From Siphlonurus alternatus (lineage: Eukaryota > Arthropoda > Insecta > Ephemeroptera > Siphlonuridae), in NCBI GenBank assembly GCA_949825025.1, contig OX463778.1, positions 17,452,196 to 17,516,195 on the forward strand: 64,000 bases of DNA, written 5' to 3'. The first letter of the stretch is position 1. The number at the start of each line of letters is the position of its first letter. Position numbers and translations under genes: made by a program. Below are positions 59,956-64,000 of the stretch, piece after piece. Under the pieces are notes generated by a model. It was given only the letters and a program-made list of their open reading frames with translations, had not been told where the DNA came from and ran no database searches.

Positions 59956-60774
59956 TTTAGAAAATTCTAACTCAACTTTTTTTTCTAGCGCGCACTTTAC
60001 TTTAAACAGATATAAGTAAGGACCTTGTACCTGAAGGGTTGCATTTGATTTTTTAATGATCAATGAGTCTTTAAAGCGCTTAAAAAATATTGTTACATTT
60101 TATTTTATACACGTGACAAATAAAATAAAAAATAAAATGAATATTGGGTATAAAATAAAAGGTGAATAAAAAAGCTATTCATTTTTGTTATACATTTTTT
60201 ATTTTACAATAAATATTAATTTTTCATGGTTAGCATAATTATAATGAAGTTCTGTAGCTGCGTGTTTCAGTAAAAGGTATAAGCTATATGGATGTAGACA
60301 GCTCTCACAAAGCTGAGATAACGTTTTAAAAAAATATATCAGTTTATGTTGCTTTCCTTTTGAAACTTTTAATACTAATATATTAAAATATTGTTTTATA
60401 CTGTACTGTATGTCGTACTAAGTGGATGTATATTGAATTGCAATGTTATGTATAATGTATAGTGAAGTATAATATGCTATGTAACTTTCAATTTGATTTA
60501 TATTCATGAGATATGTTTGTACATTCTAAGTGCACCTTAATGTCATTTTTTTACGATTGACGTATCACTTATAGACAGTCTTGTTTACTTAAAGTAAAGT
60601 TAGAGGAGATTATCCTGACATTTCCACAAACTTAAAGAAGTAAAGCTTGGGACAGCAGAATGTTAGAAGCTCAGTTTGTAGACGTTATCAGTCTATGCAA
60701 AGTGTGACAGTAATTTATTTCCAACATATGTTTAGATTATTGAATGAAAAATGTGTATCTTTATTTTTTGGAGT

Positions 60775-61173
60775 TAAGACTCTGCATCAGCTTTACGTAT
60801 TACCTATTCTTCCCCATGTTATTTTTGATGTCACTTTTTTTTCAGAAACTATAATAATCGTATATAGCTTTGCTCGATACCTTAAAATAAACATTAGTTC
60901 ATTATAGCTATGCACCAACGCTCTTACTTTTTTGTTTATTCCTTATCAAATTGAATTTTAATTGCACTTTAAAACTTTTAATTTTTAATTCTCAAAATTA
61001 AAACTGTAATTAAAATTAAATTTAATTAAAAATAAGATCGTTGAGCATAGTTAATAACTAGTGTTTATTTTAAGGTATCAAGAAAAGTTGTACGATTATT
61101 AGTTTCTGAAAAAAGTGGAATAAAAATAACATGGGGAAGCATAGGAAATACGCAAAGGTGATGCAGAGTCTTA
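60775..61173. mobile_element. 399-bp fold-back element
   Basis: TAAGACTCTGCATCAGCTTT faces GGTGATGCAGAGTCTTA. Also paired: CTTCCCCATGTTATTTTTG with AATAACATGGGGAAG, and ACCTTAAAATAAACA with TGTTTATTTTAAGGT. The centre is AAAATTAA simple sequence. Confidence 0.85.
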
Positions 61174-61615
61174 AAATGCTAGGATATCAGGTAATGAGTA
61201 CCGTTCAAATTGTTCAGATTTGTATATAGTCTAATTTGTAGTCTTCGCGTTAATTTTAATTTAATGTATGGATTTCATACATCAATGGGGGATGGTGTGG
61301 CATTTGGAAAAAAGCTTTCTTTTAAATTTATTTATTGAAATTTATTCAGATAACAACACAAGCACTTTACATATTGAATAAAAATTAAATCTCATGCATG
61401 AGTTGGGAACACGGGAGAACGTTGAAGTATAATATATTTATATATTATATATTGTTACAGTTAAAGACAAGATGACAAATTACATTTTATTTATTATTTA
61501 AAGAACAAGTTGAAACAATATTAGAACTGAAGTGCAAAAGAGTAAAATAAAAAATCAGAACCCGATTGACTGAATTAAGAACGTGGGTCAGTTGTATTTT
61601 ATCCAAAACTTAATA

Positions 61616-61939
61616 CAATGGAGTATATATCAACCTCAAAATTTTTTATTGCAGAAATGGATAGAGCGTGCAAAGGTTCCCTGATTTTTTTCAGACTTTT
61701 TAGAGACCGGGAACTATTTTTAAAAAATTACTGACAGTCTTTTTTGTGACGTCACGAGGCAGCAAATCCTATCTTTTTCTTAAGGAGCGGCTTCTCGTGA
61801 CGTCACAAAAAGAACTTTCAATAATTTTTTTAAAAATAGTTCCAAGGCTCTAAAAAATCTGAAAAAAAAATCGAGGTAGCATAACTTTGCACGCTCTATC
61901 CATTTCTGCAATAAAACAAAATAAGTCGATACTCAATTG
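61616..61939. mobile_element. Family A fold-back element, copy 6
   Basis: CAATGGAGTATATATCAACC to AAGTCGATACTCAATTG, 324 bp. Inner arms GTGACGTCACGAGGC and CTCGTGACGTCAC. Confidence 0.85.
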
Positions 61940-62860
61940 TTGGGATTGTTTGACAAATAGTAATGATGCAGGAAGAAACAGAACCTATCTTTAACGCAGC
62001 AAATTTTTTAGATTAAATTAAGTTGTATTTAGATAAAAAGTTAAGCTCAGCTAGTATATTTATTTTATAAAGAAAAATAACAAAATACACAACATGATAT
62101 TATTTAAATTCTTTTAGAGTAGATACTCAAATATCAATATAAGGAAGTTTATAAAGAATGATTATATATCTTTACATAAAAAAGAAGAGATTCTTGGCCA
62201 ATGAAAAGTAGTTTTTCCAAGAGTGGCCAATCTGGCCATGTTTCAAGAATTGCTTTGCCATGCAAATTTTATAATGGATATAATAAATAATAATAACAAA
62301 AATGTACTTGTGTTTTCTAATAGCCTGTCTGTTTGGTTTGTGCTTATATATTAATTGCTACACAACCTAATGAGAAATTAATTATGTTTTGAATGGAATA
62401 TAATTTACTTTATTCGTCTATCAATTTTTCATGTTGTTTAATTACATTAAGATTTAAATTAAATACGGTGAAACAAGAGTAACAAACAACGTATATGTAA
62501 ACAAATTAGTATAAAATCCAGCAAGTTAATCAGAACATTAATTTATTAAGCTCTGTAGGGAATATGATTATTTTGTATTTAGTGTATCAAAACTTGACAA
62601 CCGCAATCCAATTCCATCCCATTCAAAGTAACTAGAAACTAGAGACCAATAAGAGGAATTGATTTTAATTTCCAAGTTCGGTACGTAAATTATGGTTCCA
62701 ACTGGTATAACCAATAGCCGATCAAATGCATGTCAAATTGCTGTGACGTTACAGCAATCTACGCATTTTGTTGCTGAGATTTAACATGGCTCTTATATGT
62801 GTCGCTACCATGGCAAATAAATCTACCATGATTCCAATTTAAATCACATTTCTTTATTTG
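61940..62860. other. AT-rich DNA, no gene
   Basis: No exon or repeat recognised, apart from a GC-richer patch near 62690-62830 containing GCTGTGACGTTACAGC (62742-62757), a small palindrome around GACGTTA. Confidence 0.45.
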
Positions 62861-63019
62861 TTAAAAATAAAATTTTACAAATCCGCACAATAAGCGAGAA
62901 GAAAATGAAATTTCATTAATTATTTCTGCTTGGCTGGAGGTTTTCGTGTACAGATTGCCGTCTTCCCCAAATGTTCTTCTTGAAATTGGAGTGGTGCCAA
63001 TACACGAAACATCCTCGCC
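62861..63019 (-). pseudogene. Exon-like open segment, minus strand, unrecognised
   Basis: On the minus strand an acceptor-like GATTGCAG is followed by 52 open codons ending in TAA. They include CIGTTPISRRTFGEDGNLYT and then KTSSQAEIINE. The first 35 residues have mixed, protein-like composition; the tail is AT-rich. An in-frame TGA sits just upstream of the acceptor, so a longer ORF is excluded. It could be a last exon or a transposon relic. No known family is recognised. Confidence 0.3.
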
Positions 63020-63435
63020 CTGCAATCATTCAGCACAGACAGAGCAATTTTGCAAACTTACGGCTCAGTGGTGATCAAGCTACTTTAATTGTTATAGAGG
63101 AGTGGTTTCAAGTGTATTTTGATGAAATGATACGGAAATTTTAATATAATTATTATATTATATATATGTAATAGGTAAAATCGGTTTAAACTTAAACGAG
63201 CCCTAGTGTTTCAGTTTCAAAGGTCAAATATTTCTTCAAAATAAACAGTTCAAATAGGTAAAAAATTGTATTTTTTTTTATTATTTAATTTTTAGTAATT
63301 AAAAAACAAAGTCGTTATCCGAAATATCTCAATGACATTGAAGGAGGAGAACGAACTCAGCTTTTATAGTTTATCGTTTTTTTTTTTTTTGTTTTTTTGT
63401 TTTTTTGTTTTTTTTTTGGTAAAAAAAATTGTCAT

Positions 63436-63704
63436 TACCTTCCGTCTTCAACCAGTTGGAGTTCCAGCAATTAACATTCAAGAAAAGCACTGAGCACAAT
63501 TAGGGCTTATGCTATGATGATACAAGTCATTCCAAAGATTGCCTTTACTTGGATGATTTTAAGCGCACCCAAAGCGCTGCGCCTGATGTCATAAGTATAG
63601 CATTCTAGAATTCCCCTATTCCAGAACGCTATGTCATAAGCCTCACTTTCACTCGGCGCAAATTTTGAATGTCAACTGCTGGAACTCGTAGAAGGCGGAG
63701 GGTG
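63436..63704. mobile_element. Fold-back element
   Basis: ACCTTCCGTCTTCAACCAGT with AGTTCCAGCAATTAACATTC faces GAATGTCAACTGCTGGAACT with AGAAGGCGGAGGGT. An inner hairpin pairs ATAGCATTCTAGAAT with ATTCCAGAACGCTAT. Relics of its ATTCCAGAACG motif are seen near 6268 and 29872. Confidence 0.6.
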
Positions 63705-64000
63705 GTAACTATTTTTGGTACAATTATAATTCCGACATTATTTATATCGTTTCGCTCCTTCAAATTAATGAGAGGAAAGTGGGTGGCTTTACAAAATCAG
63801 GCAAAATACTATATACAACACCAGTCATTCTTATATTTCAATATTCGATACATTGGTTTTTGTTTTATTCTCCTCCCCTCCCCCCTCCCCACTAGACTTT
63901 ATCGGTCTCGTTAGTTTGAACGTAAATCGGGCCTTTAACTCTCAATCCGACCCTTAAAATCCATTGTTATTTATTACAATCATCAGTGGCTGCAGCAATA
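63705..64000. other. Terminal stretch, no gene
   Basis: Contains a C-rich run at 63873-63892 (TCCTCCCCTCCCCCCTCCCC) that would be quadruplex-prone on the minus strand. No exon was recognised before the window ends. Confidence 0.4.

Overview
The window is AT-rich eukaryotic DNA with almost no coding capacity. It is most likely from an arthropod with a large genome, and a hemimetabolous insect is my best guess at low confidence. The reasons are one GC-rich opsin exon of ciliary (c-opsin, pteropsin-like) type, SINEs with a 5S rRNA-derived head, and very many small fold-back DNA transposons of hAT and piggyBac type. There are no operons, phage or CRISPR arrays. Nearly all long open frames are chance or repeat-derived; the longest (39043-39843) is a translated pentanucleotide microsatellite.

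The one secure gene feature is a single internal exon at 53756-53915 (+). It encodes transmembrane helix 2 to the start of helix 3 of an opsin. It ends in a phase-1 donor at the same place as intron 1 of vertebrate rhodopsin. I recognise no other exon of this gene in the 53.7 kb upstream or the 10 kb downstream, so most of the window is probably its intron or its flank. Just upstream of the exon, its acceptor and first 30 or so bases are present a second time as an 80-bp tandem duplication. A 400-bp fold-back element lies directly beside that.

Layout. 1-5964: palindromic elements with internal TGACGTCA sites (families A and C, a TTAA-flanked piggyBac-like element, a 154-bp element). 5965-15390: AT-rich DNA with little recognisable. 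15390-29490: a 5S SINE, a long dispersed repeat present twice (16500-17430 and 27100-29485, the second copy interrupted), several fold-backs, LINE tails and a small hAT MITE. 29491-34870: mostly unassigned, with a piggyBac-like MITE and families B, C and D. 34874-36935: a 2.06-kb hAT-type element carrying a retroelement insertion with 74-bp target duplications. 36936-43400: microsatellites, including a zoned 496-bp pentanucleotide array. 43413-46760: nested fold-backs, including a 2.1-kb element with arms of 15-bp tandem units. 46761-53204: mostly unassigned, one family A copy. 53205-53915: fold-back, duplicated acceptor, opsin exon. 53916-64000: opsin intron or flank with two 5S SINEs and three large palindromes.

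Relative ages can be read from nesting. A family A element was split by a LINE 3' end (5-bp repeat AACTA). A family D element was split by a 539-bp element (5-bp repeat CATTG). The hAT element was hit by a retroelement. No multi-gene system is visible. The items most worth a second look are the duplicated opsin acceptor, the 74-bp target duplication and the spread of CRE-type sites by palindromic elements.
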